The notes under the pieces: model-generated | The model's input: the letters and a program-made list of their open reading frames with translations, nothing else | Database searches by the model: none | What the model was told of the DNA's origin: nothing | Shown: positions 24,249 to 33,840 of the stretch, one piece after another | Layout: each line of letters opens with the position of its first letter | How positions within the stretch are numbered: the first letter of the stretch is position 1 | Translations under genes and position numbers: made by a program | NCBI GenBank assembly: GCA_945861385.1 | Contig: CAMAUI010000027.1 | Coordinates: 1 to 44,288, forward strand | DNA length: 44,288 nucleotides | Source of the DNA: Prosthecobacter debontii | GTDB taxonomy: Bacteria; Verrucomicrobiota; Verrucomicrobiia; Chthoniobacterales; Chthoniobacteraceae | Direction of reading: 5' to 3'

Positions 24249-25910
24249 CTAGTGAGGTGTGGCTTTCTCCGCGCCAAGCCCGGTTTGCGCGCGGACGCTG
24301 AGTTCGTTGAATTTTTCCTCCGCGGCGGGATCGCGCGCCGTGAGCAGCGTCGCGAGCCACGCCGCAATGAAGCCGAGCGGGATGCTGACGATGCCGGGGT
24401 TCTTGAGCGGGAAAAGCGCCTGCGCCTTGATGAGCGCCTTGCCCGCGGGATCCATGACGGACGGGCTGAGGATGATCAGCGCGATCGAGGACACGAGGCC
24501 GACGGCGAGGCCGGCGACCGCGCCAGCGGTGTTGAACCGCTTCCAGAAAACGCTGAGCAGGATCACCGGCAGGTTCGCGCTCGCGGCCACGGCAAACGCG
24601 AGCCCGACGAGGAATGCCACGTTCACCGTCTGCAACTTGATGGCGAGAAAGATCGAGACCGCACCGACGACGAATGCCGTGATCCGCGCGACGCGGACTT
24701 CCTCGCCGGGCGACTTCTCCTTCCCGTGGTGGATCACATTGGTGAAAAAATCGTGCGCGAAGCTCGTGCTCGCGCTGATCGTCAGCCCGGCCACCACCGC
24801 GAGGATCGTGGCGAAGGCCACCGCGCTGATGAATGCAAAAAACACCTCGCCGCCCAGCGCCTTCGCCAGCAGTGGCGCGCTCATGTTGTCCGTCGGCTTG
24901 CCATCCACGAGGATGTTGTCCGGCCCGAGGATCGTCGCCGCGCCGAAGCCGAGGAACGTCGTCATGATGTAAAACAAGCCGATGATCGCCATCGCCCACA
25001 CCACGCTCACCCGCGCGGTGCGCGCATCCGGCACGGTGTAAAAGCGCACGAGGATGTGCGGAAGCCCCGCCGTGCCGAACACAAGCGCGAGGCCGAGCGA
25101 CACGAGGTCAATCGGTCCCCAGCCCTTTCCCCAGCCCGCGACCTCGACTCCCGAGCCGTAGATCACTCCCGGCTGGAGGAAGTCCTTCACCTCGCCCTTC
25201 ACCGAGACGTGCGCGATGGCGTCGAAGAACTTTGCGAAGCTAAAATCGAAATGGCGCAGCACCAGCACGCTCAGGAAAATCGAGCCGCTCATCAGCAGCA
25301 CCGCCTTGATGATCTGCACCCACGTCGTCGCGATCATTCCGCCGAACACCACATACACGATCATCAGCACCCCGACGCCCGCGACAGCCCACTCGTAGCT
25401 GACGGCCTGGCCGAGCAGCAGCTTCACGAGCGCGCCCGCGCCGACCATCTGCGCGATCATGTAGAAAGTGGAGACGGTGATCGTGCTCAGCGACGCCATC
25501 GCGCGCACCGGCCGCGGGCGCAGGCGGTACGCGAGCACGTCGGCCATCGTGTATTTGCCGGCGTTGCGCAGCGGCTCCGCGACGACGAGCAGCACGGTGA
25601 GATACGCCACCAGCCAGCCCACCGAATACATGAACCCATCGTAGCCCTTGAACGCGATCATCCCCGCGATGCCGAGGAAGCTCGCCGCGCTCATGTAGTC
25701 GCCCGCCACCGCGAGCCCGTTCTGCCAGCCGGTGATGTTGCGGCCCGCCGCAAAATACGCCGCGGCCCCGGTGGACTTCCGCGCGCTGAAATACGTGATG
25801 ACCAGCGTCGCCCCGACGAATGCCAGGAACATCACCAGCGCCGCGACATTCATTTTCTCCGGCGCGGCGGCGGCCGCCTGCGCGATGATGGAAACGGGCA
25901 GCGCGCTCAT
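24249..25910 (-). CDS. Sodium/solute symporter, ActP-like (acetate permease)
   Basis: The 553-residue membrane protein of the SSS family has about 13 helices. The early motif [29 protein letters not shown] is close to the cation/acetate symporter ActP, and [15 protein letters not shown] plus the C-terminal [34 protein letters not shown] also fit. It probably imports acetate or another short carboxylate with Na+. ATG 25910 is chosen because it overlaps the stop of the DUF485 gene by 4 bp; the frame is open upstream to 26336 without homology. In many bacteria this symporter is encoded after a DUF485 gene (yjcH-actP), as here. Confidence 0.9.
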   Translation of the reverse strand: MSALPVSIIAQAAAAAPEKMNVAALVMFLAFVGATLVITYFSARKSTGAAAYFAAGRNITGWQNGLAVAGDYMSAASFLGIAGMIAFKGYDGFMYSVGWLVAYLTVLLVVAEPLRNAGKYTMADVLAYRLRPRPVRAMASLSTITVSTFYMIAQMVGAGALVKLLLGQAVSYEWAVAGVGVLMIVYVVFGGMIATTWVQIIKAVLLMSGSIFLSVLVLRHFDFSFAKFFDAIAHVSVKGEVKDFLQPGVIYGSGVEVAGWGKGWGPIDLVSLGLALVFGTAGLPHILVRFYTVPDARTARVSVVWAMAIIGLFYIMTTFLGFGAATILGPDNILVDGKPTDNMSAPLLAKALGGEVFFAFISAVAFATILAVVAGLTISASTSFAHDFFTNVIHHGKEKSPGEEVRVARITAFVVGAVSIFLAIKLQTVNVAFLVGLAFAVAASANLPVILLSVFWKRFNTAGAVAGLAVGLVSSIALIILSPSVMDPAGKALIKAQALFPLKNPGIVSIPLGFIAAWLATLLTARDPAAEEKFNELSVRAQTGLGAEKATPH

Positions 25911-26215
25911 TTGCAGCCGAGTCGCTCCAGCAAGTTGTCGCTCATTTTGTCCCAGCGCGCGGCCGCCCGGACGTAGAGGGCCGCGATCACCCACGCCATG
26001 AAAAACTGCGAGAGTGCGAAGACATACGCGAGGTTCATGCCGCCCGGCAGTTTCCGCTGCATGAACTCCGCGCGGTAGCCTACCAGCAGCGGCAGCGCGA
26101 AATAGTACACGATGAAAAAGACCGTCGCCGGCACGATGAACCGGCGCTTTGCGCGCTGAAGTTCCTTGAATGCCGGGTCGGCTGCGATCTTGTTCCAGTC
26201 CGGTGGTTGGGTCAT
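25907..26215 (-). CDS. DUF485 membrane protein
   Basis: The 102-residue protein has two membrane helices (residues about 27-48 and 65-85) and the DUF485 pattern [29 protein letters not shown], then [27 protein letters not shown]485 proteins accompany ActP-type symporters and are thought to help their assembly or activity. The stop overlaps the symporter start by 4 bp (ATGA), showing translational coupling. It is the first gene of a likely four-gene operon ending with the cNMP/HlyD gene. Confidence 0.9.
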   Translation of the reverse strand: MTQPPDWNKIAADPAFKELQRAKRRFIVPATVFFIVYYFALPLLVGYRAEFMQRKLPGGMNLAYVFALSQFFMAWVIAALYVRAAARWDKMSDNLLERLGCK

Positions 26216-26300
26216 GGGCGCGGGACGCTAGGGAACGAGCCGTGTCCCCGGCAAGCCCGGTCTTCGATGGATGAAAAAGGCGGGCGCAACCTCGCGGAGC

Positions 26301-26410
26301 GCAGGCTTCCAAGCCTGCTGTATCGCCGACTTCCAAGTCGGCAGGGTGTCCGGCCGGCCGGGGCCTCCGCGGATTTGGAAATCCGCGATACAGCAGGCTT
26401 GGAAACCTGC
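26301..26410. repeat. Palindrome cluster with TTCCAA/TTGGAA centres
   Basis: GCAGGCTTCCAAGCCTGC (26301-26318), CGACTTCCAAGTCG (26327-26340), GCGGATTTGGAAATCCGC (26369-26386) and CAGGCTTGGAAACCTG (26394-26409) are successive palindromes sharing the centre TTCCAA or its complement. The outer 26 bp (26301-26326 and 26385-26410) are inverted copies of each other with one mismatch. The cluster lies between mgtE (end) and the DUF485 gene (start), in a gap of about 240 bp that holds nothing else. Confidence 0.8.
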
Positions 26411-26453
26411 ACTACGCACGGCGCCGCTCCGTCTGTGAAATGTGCGGCTTATC

Positions 26454-27884
26454 TCACAGAATCCGCCCGGTGAGGATGACGGCGGCGGCGCAGAAGTAGA
26501 TGATGAGACCGGTCACATCCACGAGCGTGGCGACAAACGGGGCGGAGGATGTCGCCGGATCAATCCCGAGCCGCTTGAGGATGAGCGGGAGCATCGAGCC
26601 GGCGACGGTGCCCCAGAGGACCACACCGAGGACTGCGACGGCAAACGTCAGGCCGATCCAGACGTAGTGCTGCCCGTACGGGTCACCCCCAAATGCGGCG
26701 TCCATGTTTTGCCAGCCGACCACGCGGAGGAAGCCGAACACCGCGAGGATGCCGCCGAGCGCGAGGCCGGAGAGGATTTCCTTGCGCATGACGCGCCACC
26801 AATCGCAGAGGCGCACTTCACCGAGCGACATCGCGCGGATGATGAGCGTGCTCGCCTGTGAGCCGGCATTGCCTCCCGCGGAGATGATGAGGGGCATGAA
26901 AACGGAGAGCACGATGGCTTTTTCGAGGCTGCCCTGAAAATTGGTGATGACGGTCGCGGTGAGCATCCCGCCGACGAAGAGCACGACCAGCCACACGACG
27001 CGCTTGCGGACGAGATCCCAGACCGGCGCGTCCATGTACGGATCTTCCAGCGCCTCGGTGCCGCCGAGTTTCTGGATGTCCTCCGTGGCCTCGGCCTCCT
27101 GCACGTCGAGGATATCGTCCACGGTGACGATGCCGAGCAGCTTGCCTTCGCTGTCGGTGACGGGGAGCGTGTTGCGGTCGTATTTCTTGAACCGCGCGAT
27201 GGCCGCCTCGGCGTCATCGGTGGCCTTCAGCGCGACGTAGGATGCGTCGTGAATGTCCCGCACCAGCGTGCCGGTGGGATGAATGAGGAATTCGCGGATG
27301 CGGACGTCGTCAATGAGCCTGCCGCGTTCGTCGGTGACGTAGATGACGTTCAGCGTCTCCGAGTCGCGACCGTTTTCGCGCACGTGATCGAGCACGCGCT
27401 GGATGGTCCAGTCGTCATGCACGGAGATGAAATCGGGCGTCATCAGCCGGCCGATGCTGTTCTCCGGGTAGTTGAGGAGCTGCTGCGCGACCTTGCGTTC
27501 GCCGGGCGTGAGAAGCGCGAGCATTTGCGCGACTGCATTGCCGGGAAGCTCCTCGAGAAGCGCGGTGCGGTCGTCGGGGGACATCTCGTTGAGGACCGCC
27601 GCGGCCTGCTCGCTGCTCATCGCGCGGAGCAGGGCCTGCTGGGCCTCGGGCTCGAAGTATTCGAAGACATCCGCGGCGAGCGCGGTCGGAAGGATCCGGA
27701 ACACGATGGCGCGCTCATCCTCCGGCAGTTCGCCGATCAGCTCGGCTGCATCCACGGCGGGGAATTCGTCAAAGGTCGAGCGCAGCGCGGCGAAATCGCG
27801 GCGCGCGATCATGTCCTTGATTTCCGGGCCGAGCAGGGTGGCGAGCACTCCAGCGCAAATGCCGAAGCGTGCGCCCCGAGGCAA
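26454..27884 (-). CDS. mgtE: Magnesium transporter MgtE
   Basis: MgtE is a dimeric Mg2+ channel of the inner membrane, gated by cytosolic Mg2+. Domain order is N-domain with flexible helical repeats (about 25-150: ELPEDERAIVFRILP, LNEMSPDDRTALLEELP), two CBS domains (about 150-275, with NTLPVTDSEGKLLGIVTVDDILD) and five membrane helices (from about 300) containing MPLIISAGGNAGSQAS, the pore motif. The length of 476 (or 464) residues is typical. The start is uncertain: TTG at 27884 or GTG at 27848, just before LATLLGPEIKDMI; there is no ATG until residue 25. It is divergent from dnaX with about 100 bp between them. Confidence 0.93.
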   Translation of the reverse strand: MPRGARFGICAGVLATLLGPEIKDMIARRDFAALRSTFDEFPAVDAAELIGELPEDERAIVFRILPTALAADVFEYFEPEAQQALLRAMSSEQAAAVLNEMSPDDRTALLEELPGNAVAQMLALLTPGERKVAQQLLNYPENSIGRLMTPDFISVHDDWTIQRVLDHVRENGRDSETLNVIYVTDERGRLIDDVRIREFLIHPTGTLVRDIHDASYVALKATDDAEAAIARFKKYDRNTLPVTDSEGKLLGIVTVDDILDVQEAEATEDIQKLGGTEALEDPYMDAPVWDLVRKRVVWLVVLFVGGMLTATVITNFQGSLEKAIVLSVFMPLIISAGGNAGSQASTLIIRAMSLGEVRLCDWWRVMRKEILSGLALGGILAVFGFLRVVGWQNMDAAFGGDPYGQHYVWIGLTFAVAVLGVVLWGTVAGSMLPLILKRLGIDPATSSAPFVATLVDVTGLIIYFCAAAVILTGRIL

Positions 27885-27981
27885 TCATGAACAGCCGGGC
27901 CGGGCGGAAAAATCGCGGCTCTTCCACGGGACGGCATCTTTTGATTGGCGGCGCGCCCCCGACGCGCTCAATCTCCACGCC

Positions 27982-29619
27982 GTGAGTTACACGGTTTTCG
28001 CCCGCAAGTACCGCCCGCAGAAATTTGATGACGTGCTCGGCCAGGAGCACATCACCACGACGCTCCGCAATGCCATCGAGCAGCGGCGCATCGCCCACGC
28101 GTATATTTTCGTGGGGCCGCGCGGGACGGGGAAGACCTCGACGGCGCGCATCTTCGCGATGGCGCTCAATTGCACGGGCGGACCAAAGGCGGACTTCGGC
28201 ATGGAGGACGATCTGTGCAGCGAGATCGCGCAGGGCCGCTCGCTCGACGTGATCGAGATTGACGGCGCGAGCAACAACGGCGTCGAGCAGGTGCGCGAAC
28301 TGCGGGAGCATGTGCGGTTCGCCCCGGCGCGCGGGCGCTACAAAATTTACATCATAGACGAGGTCCACATGCTGAGCACGGCGGCCTTCAACGCGCTGCT
28401 GAAGACGCTGGAGGAGCCCCCGGCGCACGCCATTTTCCTCATGGCAACGACGGACGTGCAGAAGGTGCTGCCGACGATCCTGAGCCGCTGCCAGCGATTC
28501 GACCTGCGGCGAATCCCGACAGCGACGATCGCAAAACATCTGCTGTGGATCGCCGGGCAGGAAAAATTTGTACTCGAGCCCGCCGCCGCCGCCGCCATCG
28601 CCCGTGGCGCCGAGGGCGGCCTGCGCGATGCGGAGTCCATGCTCGACCAGCTCGTCGCCTTTTGCGGCGACATGATCAGCGAGGCGGACGTGCTCCAGGT
28701 TTTTGGGTTCACATCGCGGAGCGCGGTTGCCGGCATGAGCGACGCGATACTTTCCGCGGATGCGGCGGACGCGTTGCGGCTGATCCACGAGCACTCGGAG
28801 GCGGGGAAGGATCTTGGGAGGCTGATGAGCGACTTGATCTCGCATCTTCGCGACATCCTCGTGATCAAGGCCGATCCGGATGCGGGCGGCGGCGAGCTGA
28901 TGCAGGAGGATCTGGCCATGCTGCGCGGGCAGGCGGATCGCGTGGACAACTCCAGGCTGCTCGATTTGATCGAGCAATTCGCGGCGGCGGAGGGCCGGAT
29001 GAAATGGGCGCCGAACAAGCGCATGCACTTTGAAGTCGCGGTGATCCGCGCGGTGCAGACGCTGCAAAGCGCCACGCTGACGGAAGTGCTGGACGCGCTC
29101 ACCGCGATCCGTGGCGGCCAGCCGCCGCCTGCACAGCGGGCGATTCCGCCGCCCGCGCCACGTCCCGCGCCCGCGCCGCCGCCCGCCAAGGCCGCTCCGA
29201 AACCCGCGGCCGTCGAACCCACGCCGGTCGTCCGCGAGACACCTGCGCCCGATCCGGGCACTTTCTGGCCGGCGCTGGTCGCTGCGGTTCGCCGGGATCG
29301 CAAATTGATTTCCGCCTGGCTTGAGGCCGGCAGCCTGCTCGGGATCGAGGGCGGCGTGGTTCAGCTTGGCTTTCCGCCGGGCCAGGAATTCGCGCGGGAT
29401 CTTCTCGAACAGGGCCACCTGGCGTTCCTCGGGGAATGCGCCTCGGCCATTCTCGGCCAGCCCGCCAGCGTCCGTCTTCAAGTGCGCGAGGGCGTCGTTT
29501 CGTCCCCGGTTGCCACGCCGGCGGAGGCCCCGCCGGAGGATCCGATGGAGGCGTTCAAGGCCGACCCGCTGATCCGGAAGGCGATGGACATATTCAAGGC
29601 TGAGATCTCCGCGACGTAG
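27982..29619 (+). CDS. dnaX: DNA polymerase III subunit gamma/tau
   Basis: DnaX is the AAA+ motor of the clamp loader. The start is GTG 27982 (VSYTVFARKYRPQKFDDVLGQ). Walker A GPRGTGKTS is at 45-53, the Walker B region is IIDEVHMLS, and LSRCQRFDLRR is the sensor 1/arginine-finger region. The usual four-Cys zinc site (positions 64, 73, 76, 79) keeps only Cys64 and Cys79; 73 is Gly and 76 is Asp. A Pro/Ala-rich linker (about 375-420) separates domain III from a short tau-type C-terminal domain. Length is 545 residues. It stands alone, with a 125-bp gap before the secretion genes. Confidence 0.94.
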   Translation: MSYTVFARKYRPQKFDDVLGQEHITTTLRNAIEQRRIAHAYIFVGPRGTGKTSTARIFAMALNCTGGPKADFGMEDDLCSEIAQGRSLDVIEIDGASNNGVEQVRELREHVRFAPARGRYKIYIIDEVHMLSTAAFNALLKTLEEPPAHAIFLMATTDVQKVLPTILSRCQRFDLRRIPTATIAKHLLWIAGQEKFVLEPAAAAAIARGAEGGLRDAESMLDQLVAFCGDMISEADVLQVFGFTSRSAVAGMSDAILSADAADALRLIHEHSEAGKDLGRLMSDLISHLRDILVIKADPDAGGGELMQEDLAMLRGQADRVDNSRLLDLIEQFAAAEGRMKWAPNKRMHFEVAVIRAVQTLQSATLTEVLDALTAIRGGQPPPAQRAIPPPAPRPAPAPPPAKAAPKPAAVEPTPVVRETPAPDPGTFWPALVAAVRRDRKLISAWLEAGSLLGIEGGVVQLGFPPGQEFARDLLEQGHLAFLGECASAILGQPASVRLQVREGVVSSPVATPAEAPPEDPMEAFKADPLIRKAMDIFKAEISAT

Positions 29620-29744
29620 CCCGCTGCCCGAATTCCAAAACGAACGGAAAATTCACTCGCCGGACAAATCCGCATGGACAAGGTTTTCGCCGCGCCTTAA
29701 CACCCAAGCTCCAGTCTCACCGACTCCCTGACCCAATTAATAGC

Positions 29745-31058
29745 ATGCCTCGTTTTGAATACATCGCACTCGATGCCCGCGGAACTGAATCGCGCGGGCT
29801 TCTGGAAGCCAGCACCCAGAATGATGTCGTCGCATACTTGAGACAGTCCGGATATTTTCCGACGAGCGTGGTTCCCGAGGGCTCCAGTGCGCAGGCGGGG
29901 AGACGTGCGAACAAAAAGGCGAAGCCGATTGCGCCCGCCGGCACTGGAACGAAGAACCGGGTGCTTTTTCAGCGCAAGACGGTGAAGAGCAAGACGCTCA
30001 TGATTTTCACCCGCCAGCTTGCAACGCTCATTGATGCCGGCCTGCCGCTGCTCAAGGGCCTTGGCGTTCTCGCGAAGCAGGAAAAGGATCTGGTGCTCCG
30101 CGGCGCCATTAACGCGATGGCCGACTCGGTGCAGGGCGGCAGCACCTTCAGCGAGTCCATGGGGCAGCACCCGAGGATCTTCAACCGGCTCTACGTCTCG
30201 ATGGTGAAGGCCGGGGAAATCGGCGGCGTGCTGGAACTGGTGCTCATGCGTCTCGCTGAGTTTCAGGAGAAGGCGCAGAAGATCAAAAACAAGATCAAGT
30301 CCGCGATGATGTACCCGGCCGTGGTACTCTCCATCGCGATCGTCATCCTGATTTTCCTGCTCACCACGATTGTCCCGAAGTTCGCGAAGATTTTCGAGGA
30401 CATGCTTGGCGGCACCGGCAACGACGCCACTCTCCCGTGGCTGACATTGAAAGTCATGGGGGCGAGCAATTTTCTCGTGAGCATGTGGTATCCGCCGAAT
30501 TTGTATTGGACGATGCTGGCAGTGTTCCTCGTCGGCCTCGGCTGGTGGTCCCTGAACAACACGGAGAGGGGGCGGAACGGCTTCGACCGCTTCAAGCTGC
30601 GGATGCCGGTCTTTGGGGACATTCTTCGCAAGGGCGCCATCGCCCGGTTCTCGCGCACTCTCGGTACGCTCGTGACCAGCGGCGTGCCAATCCTGCAGGC
30701 GCTCAACATCACGAAGGAAACCGCCGGAAACATCGTCCTGTCCGACGCCATCTCCAAGGTCCACGATGCCGTGAAGGAGGGCGAGAGCATCGTGTCGCCG
30801 CTCGAGGCCAGCGGTGTTTTTCCGCCGATGGTGATCTCGATGGTGGACGTCGGCGAGGAAACCGGCCAGCTCCCCGACATGCTGCTCAAAGTTGCCGAGG
30901 TCTATGACGATGAAGTGGACAACGCGGTCGAAAGCCTCACCGCGATGCTGGAACCGATCATGATCGTCTTTCTTGCGGTCATCGTGGGCACCATCGTCAT
31001 CGCGCTGTTCCTGCCACTGGTCGAGCTCCTCGAGCGGGCGCAGGAAAGCTCCAACTAG
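29745..31058 (+). CDS. Type II secretion/type IV pilus inner-membrane platform protein
   Basis: The 437-residue protein is of the GspF/PilC family, the polytopic platform on which the assembly ATPase works. The N-terminal region (FEYIALDARGTESRGLLEA) precedes two copies of the T2SSF domain, FTRQLATLIDAGLPLLKGL (about 87-105) and FSRTLGTLVTSGVPILQAL (about 305-323), each followed by paired membrane helices; the last helix lies near 405-430. The pseudopilin gene follows after 56 bp, and together they belong to a secretion or pilus system whose ATPase and secretin are outside this window. Confidence 0.93.
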   Translation: MPRFEYIALDARGTESRGLLEASTQNDVVAYLRQSGYFPTSVVPEGSSAQAGRRANKKAKPIAPAGTGTKNRVLFQRKTVKSKTLMIFTRQLATLIDAGLPLLKGLGVLAKQEKDLVLRGAINAMADSVQGGSTFSESMGQHPRIFNRLYVSMVKAGEIGGVLELVLMRLAEFQEKAQKIKNKIKSAMMYPAVVLSIAIVILIFLLTTIVPKFAKIFEDMLGGTGNDATLPWLTLKVMGASNFLVSMWYPPNLYWTMLAVFLVGLGWWSLNNTERGRNGFDRFKLRMPVFGDILRKGAIARFSRTLGTLVTSGVPILQALNITKETAGNIVLSDAISKVHDAVKEGESIVSPLEASGVFPPMVISMVDVGEETGQLPDMLLKVAEVYDDEVDNAVESLTAMLEPIMIVFLAVIVGTIVIALFLPLVELLERAQESSN

Positions 31059-31114
31059 CACGGCCGGATGAGAATTCATTCGCGCACTTCAGCAAAGCGG
31101 TTACGCTCTGCGGT

Positions 31115-31804
31115 ATGAACGCCAGACCCTCAAACCGCGGGTTCACACTCATCGAACTGATGACGGTGATCGCCATCATCCTCGTTCTCACGGGCCTGAT
31201 CGTCGGGCTGTACGGCTACGTGCAAAGCAAGGGTGCGATTTCGCGATGCAGGGGTGAAATCGCGATGCTCCGAGCTGCGGCCATCTCCTATCAGGTGGAA
31301 TACGGCAGTTTCCCGCAGAGTGCCGAGACCGACAAACTGAAGCCCACGGCGAATTTCGATCCGACCGCCCAGGTCTATATTGATGCGAATCTGCATCTCT
31401 ATCGCGAGCTGACGGGCGACCGTGAGCCGAAGGCAAAGCCGGACTATCAATACACCACCGCGGAGGAAAAAGAGGCCATCCGGTTCCTCAAGGAGTTTGA
31501 AGTGCGCATCCTGAACGCGAAGAAGGACGACACCACCAAAGCCATCACGGAAGTGAGGTACATCCAGGATCCGTGGGGCCTGCCATACGGCTATTCCACC
31601 TCCGCCATCGCCTGGGAGCAGTCCTACCAGAAGGACGTGCGCGCGGGCAAACTTGCCGGCGCTCGCAAGACGGGTGATGCGCTCGGCGGATTCAACACCT
31701 CTGAATTTGACCTGTGGTCCACGGGGGGGAACAAACCGGCGGTCCCGCCTTCGGCTGGCAAGCTGCGCGACCTCGAATGGGCGAAGTGGATAAAGAGCTG
31801 GTAG
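31115..31804 (+). CDS. Type II secretion pseudopilin
   Basis: The 229-residue product has a canonical class III leader, RPSNRG|FTLIELMTVIAII, with cleavage after Gly9 and the conserved Glu at +5, followed by a hydrophobic helix. After it comes a globular domain of 190 residues with WGLPYGYSTSA, which resembles the region in major pseudopilins (GspG) where the calcium-binding loop lies, though it is larger. Prepilin peptidase would process it in the inner membrane. It follows the GspF gene on the same strand. The exact class (GspG-like or minor) is not certain. Confidence 0.85.
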   Translation: MNARPSNRGFTLIELMTVIAIILVLTGLIVGLYGYVQSKGAISRCRGEIAMLRAAAISYQVEYGSFPQSAETDKLKPTANFDPTAQVYIDANLHLYRELTGDREPKAKPDYQYTTAEEKEAIRFLKEFEVRILNAKKDDTTKAITEVRYIQDPWGLPYGYSTSAIAWEQSYQKDVRAGKLAGARKTGDALGGFNTSEFDLWSTGGNKPAVPPSAGKLRDLEWAKWIKSW

Positions 31805-31826
31805 GCGCTCCGCGGCAGGGGTGGTT

Positions 31827-32300
31827 TTAAAAAATCCCCGCGCGGAGCACTCCGTCCGAAAGAATTTTCGCCCGCAACCCGCCATTGCCGCGCATCGCCT
31901 CCTCCGCCCCCGCTGCGAAGGCTTCGTTCATCCAATGACAGGGAGTGCTTTCCTGCACGCCGAGGAAGCGCACGCCCTGGATCTCGAACTCCGCGCCGAT
32001 CAGCGTATTCAAGTCCACGCCCTCGGTGATCACATTCCGCCGGAACACGCCCGGTGATTTGTCCCGCACACCGAACCGGGCGCACAGGCGCTCGTGGACT
32101 TCAAACGCGAAAAAAGTCACCTGGCCCTTGTAGTCCTCCTTGAAGTCGAGAAACCGGTCGCCCTCGAGCCCGCGCCCCGCGAGGCACCGCACCTCCGCGA
32201 CCTCCAGCATCGCGTGCGCTCCAGCGGGCACGCCGTGATGGCCGAAGAAATTGTGGCCGGGGCTGATGAAAATCTGGCGGATGCGCCGTGGCGATGACAT
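31827..32300 (-). CDS. MOSC-domain protein
   Basis: MOSC domains bind sulfur carried by a molybdenum cofactor or act in sulfur transfer. The 157-residue protein has the expected pattern AGRGLEGDRFLDF, GQVTFFAFEVHERL, GVFRRNVITEGVDLNTLIGAEFEI, and VQESTPCHWM with the conserved Cys121. ATG 32300 is chosen because the family N-terminus follows directly. It is divergent from mobA with about 90 bp between them, and both are linked to molybdenum cofactor use. A role in cofactor or metal-sulfur handling is inferred from this. Confidence 0.85.
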   Translation of the reverse strand: MSSPRRIRQIFISPGHNFFGHHGVPAGAHAMLEVAEVRCLAGRGLEGDRFLDFKEDYKGQVTFFAFEVHERLCARFGVRDKSPGVFRRNVITEGVDLNTLIGAEFEIQGVRFLGVQESTPCHWMNEAFAAGAEEAMRGNGGLRAKILSDGVLRAGIF

Positions 32301-32389
32301 GGCGCAAACGTGCCTGATGAAACGCCCGTCCTCAAGCTCCGCGGAGGGAAATGCTCGCACGCGGCGCAGCAATCTGCCGTTCTTCGCAC

Positions 32390-32965
32390 ATGCGTTTCTC
32401 TGCAGTGCTGCTCGCAGGTGGAAAATCTTCGCGCATGGGACGCGACAAGGCCGCAATCTGCATCGCGGGCGAACCGTTGTGGCAAAGACAGGTCGCGACC
32501 CTACGCGCGACCGGGCCCGCGGAGCTGTTCATCTCCGGCCCTCCCGACGGGCCATTCGCGAATTCGGGCATCGAAATTTTACCGGACGCGGAATGCGGCA
32601 TCGGCCCGCTGGCGGGTATCACAGCCGCACTTCGCCGCATACGCACGGAGTGGCTGCTCGTCCTCGCGGTGGACGTGCCTGCGATGACGCCGGAATTTCT
32701 CCGCACCATGATCGAAGCCGCCGCGGCGGGCGGGCAGGGGATCGTGCCGTGTGCTTCCGAACCGTTGCCAAATCAAGGATTGGAGCCGCTTGTGGCCGTT
32801 TACCCCCGCGCGGTCCTCGCGATTGCGGAGGAGCAGATCCATGCGGGGCGGCTGAAGGCCCGCGAGTTTGCGCAGGCGGCGATGGATGCCGGGCTTGTCC
32901 GCACCCAGCCCGCCGAGCCGGCGCTGTTCGAGAACTGGAACACGCCCGGCGATGTGCGCGGATGA
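32390..32965 (+). CDS. mobA: Molybdenum cofactor guanylyltransferase
   Basis: MobA joins GMP to molybdopterin to make the guanine dinucleotide form. The 191-residue product has the nucleotidyltransferase signature AVLLAGGKSSRMGRDKA at residues 5-21, then GPLAGITAALR and VLAVDVPAMTP with the metal-binding Asp. ATG 32390 is chosen because family members start directly before this motif; the upstream in-frame start (32351) adds 13 residues. The neighbouring MOSC gene supports a cofactor role. MazG follows after about 60 bp. Confidence 0.88.
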   Translation: MRFSAVLLAGGKSSRMGRDKAAICIAGEPLWQRQVATLRATGPAELFISGPPDGPFANSGIEILPDAECGIGPLAGITAALRRIRTEWLLVLAVDVPAMTPEFLRTMIEAAAAGGQGIVPCASEPLPNQGLEPLVAVYPRAVLAIAEEQIHAGRLKAREFAQAAMDAGLVRTQPAEPALFENWNTPGDVRG

Positions 32966-33024
32966 AACCGGCGCGGAAATTTTCTGACTTCGCGCCGCTG
33001 GGAAACCTGAAAGCCTGAGCCCGA

Positions 33025-33840
33025 ATGGAACCACTCCCGAAAACCGCCGCCGAAGCCCTTGATCCAAGATACACGCCGTTGCAGCAACTTCTCCGCATCA
33101 TGGCCCGCCTTCGCGCGCCCGATGGCTGCCCGTGGGATCGCGAGCAGTCGCACGAGACGCTGCGCGCCAGCGTCATCGAGGAAGCCTACGAAGTCGCGGC
33201 GGCAATCACCGCGGGCGACGCCGCGAATCTGCGCGAGGAGCTCGGCGATCTTCTGCTGCAGGTGGTTTTCCACGCGCAGATGGCCGGTGAGCGCGGCGAA
33301 TGGGATTTCGATTCCGTGGCGCGGAGCATCGTGGAGAAGCTCGTGCGCAGGCATCCCCACGTCTTTGGAAATGAAAGCGCCGCGGATTCCGGCGCGGTGC
33401 TTGCGCGATGGGATGAGATCAAGCGCGCGGAAAAAGGAGCGGGCGAAGCCAGTCTGCTGGATGGCATCACCAACGGCCTTCCCGGGTTGATGCGCGCTGA
33501 GAAAGTGCAGAAGAAAGCGGCCAAGGCGGGCTTTGACTGGGATTCCATCGCGCCCGTCGTCGCAAAGATCCGCGAGGAGACAGCCGAGGTCGAGGGTGCC
33601 ATCGCCACTGGCGATGCGGGGAGGATCGAGGACGAGATCGGCGACCTGCTTTTCGCGGTGGTGAATCTTGCTCGCAAGGCGAACGTGGACGGCGAAGTCG
33701 CGCTCCAGCGCGCGACGGGAAAATTCGAGGGCCGCTTCCGCGGGGTGGAGCGGATCGTCCGCGAGCGCGGGCTCGAGTTTGGAAAGCTCACCCTCGCGGA
33801 ACTCGACGCGATCTGGGATGAGGTGAAAGCCGGGGGTTGA
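33025..33840 (+). CDS. mazG: Nucleoside triphosphate pyrophosphohydrolase MazG
   Basis: The 271-residue protein has the two-domain MazG layout. The first domain has CPWDREQSHETLRASVIEEAYEV and ELGDLLLQVVFHAQMA, with the metal-binding Glu/Asp set (EExxE..ExxD). The second (about 165-250) has EETAEVEGAIATGD and EDEIGDLLFAVVNLARK, again with the full acidic set. It hydrolyses NTPs to NMP and PPi and acts as house-cleaning or stress modulator. It converges with miaA, with 22 bp and a GC hairpin in between. Confidence 0.94.
   Translation: MEPLPKTAAEALDPRYTPLQQLLRIMARLRAPDGCPWDREQSHETLRASVIEEAYEVAAAITAGDAANLREELGDLLLQVVFHAQMAGERGEWDFDSVARSIVEKLVRRHPHVFGNESAADSGAVLARWDEIKRAEKGAGEASLLDGITNGLPGLMRAEKVQKKAAKAGFDWDSIAPVVAKIREETAEVEGAIATGDAGRIEDEIGDLLFAVVNLARKANVDGEVALQRATGKFEGRFRGVERIVRERGLEFGKLTLAELDAIWDEVKAGG

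Noticed and set aside
23367..25976. Plus-strand open frame of 869 codons opposite PfkB and the symporter
   Set aside because: Asp/Arg/His-rich shadow over two well-supported minus-strand genes.
26301..26410. CRISPR-like array
   Set aside because: The units are adjacent palindromes of different sequence and length, not direct repeats with spacers. No cas gene is in the window.
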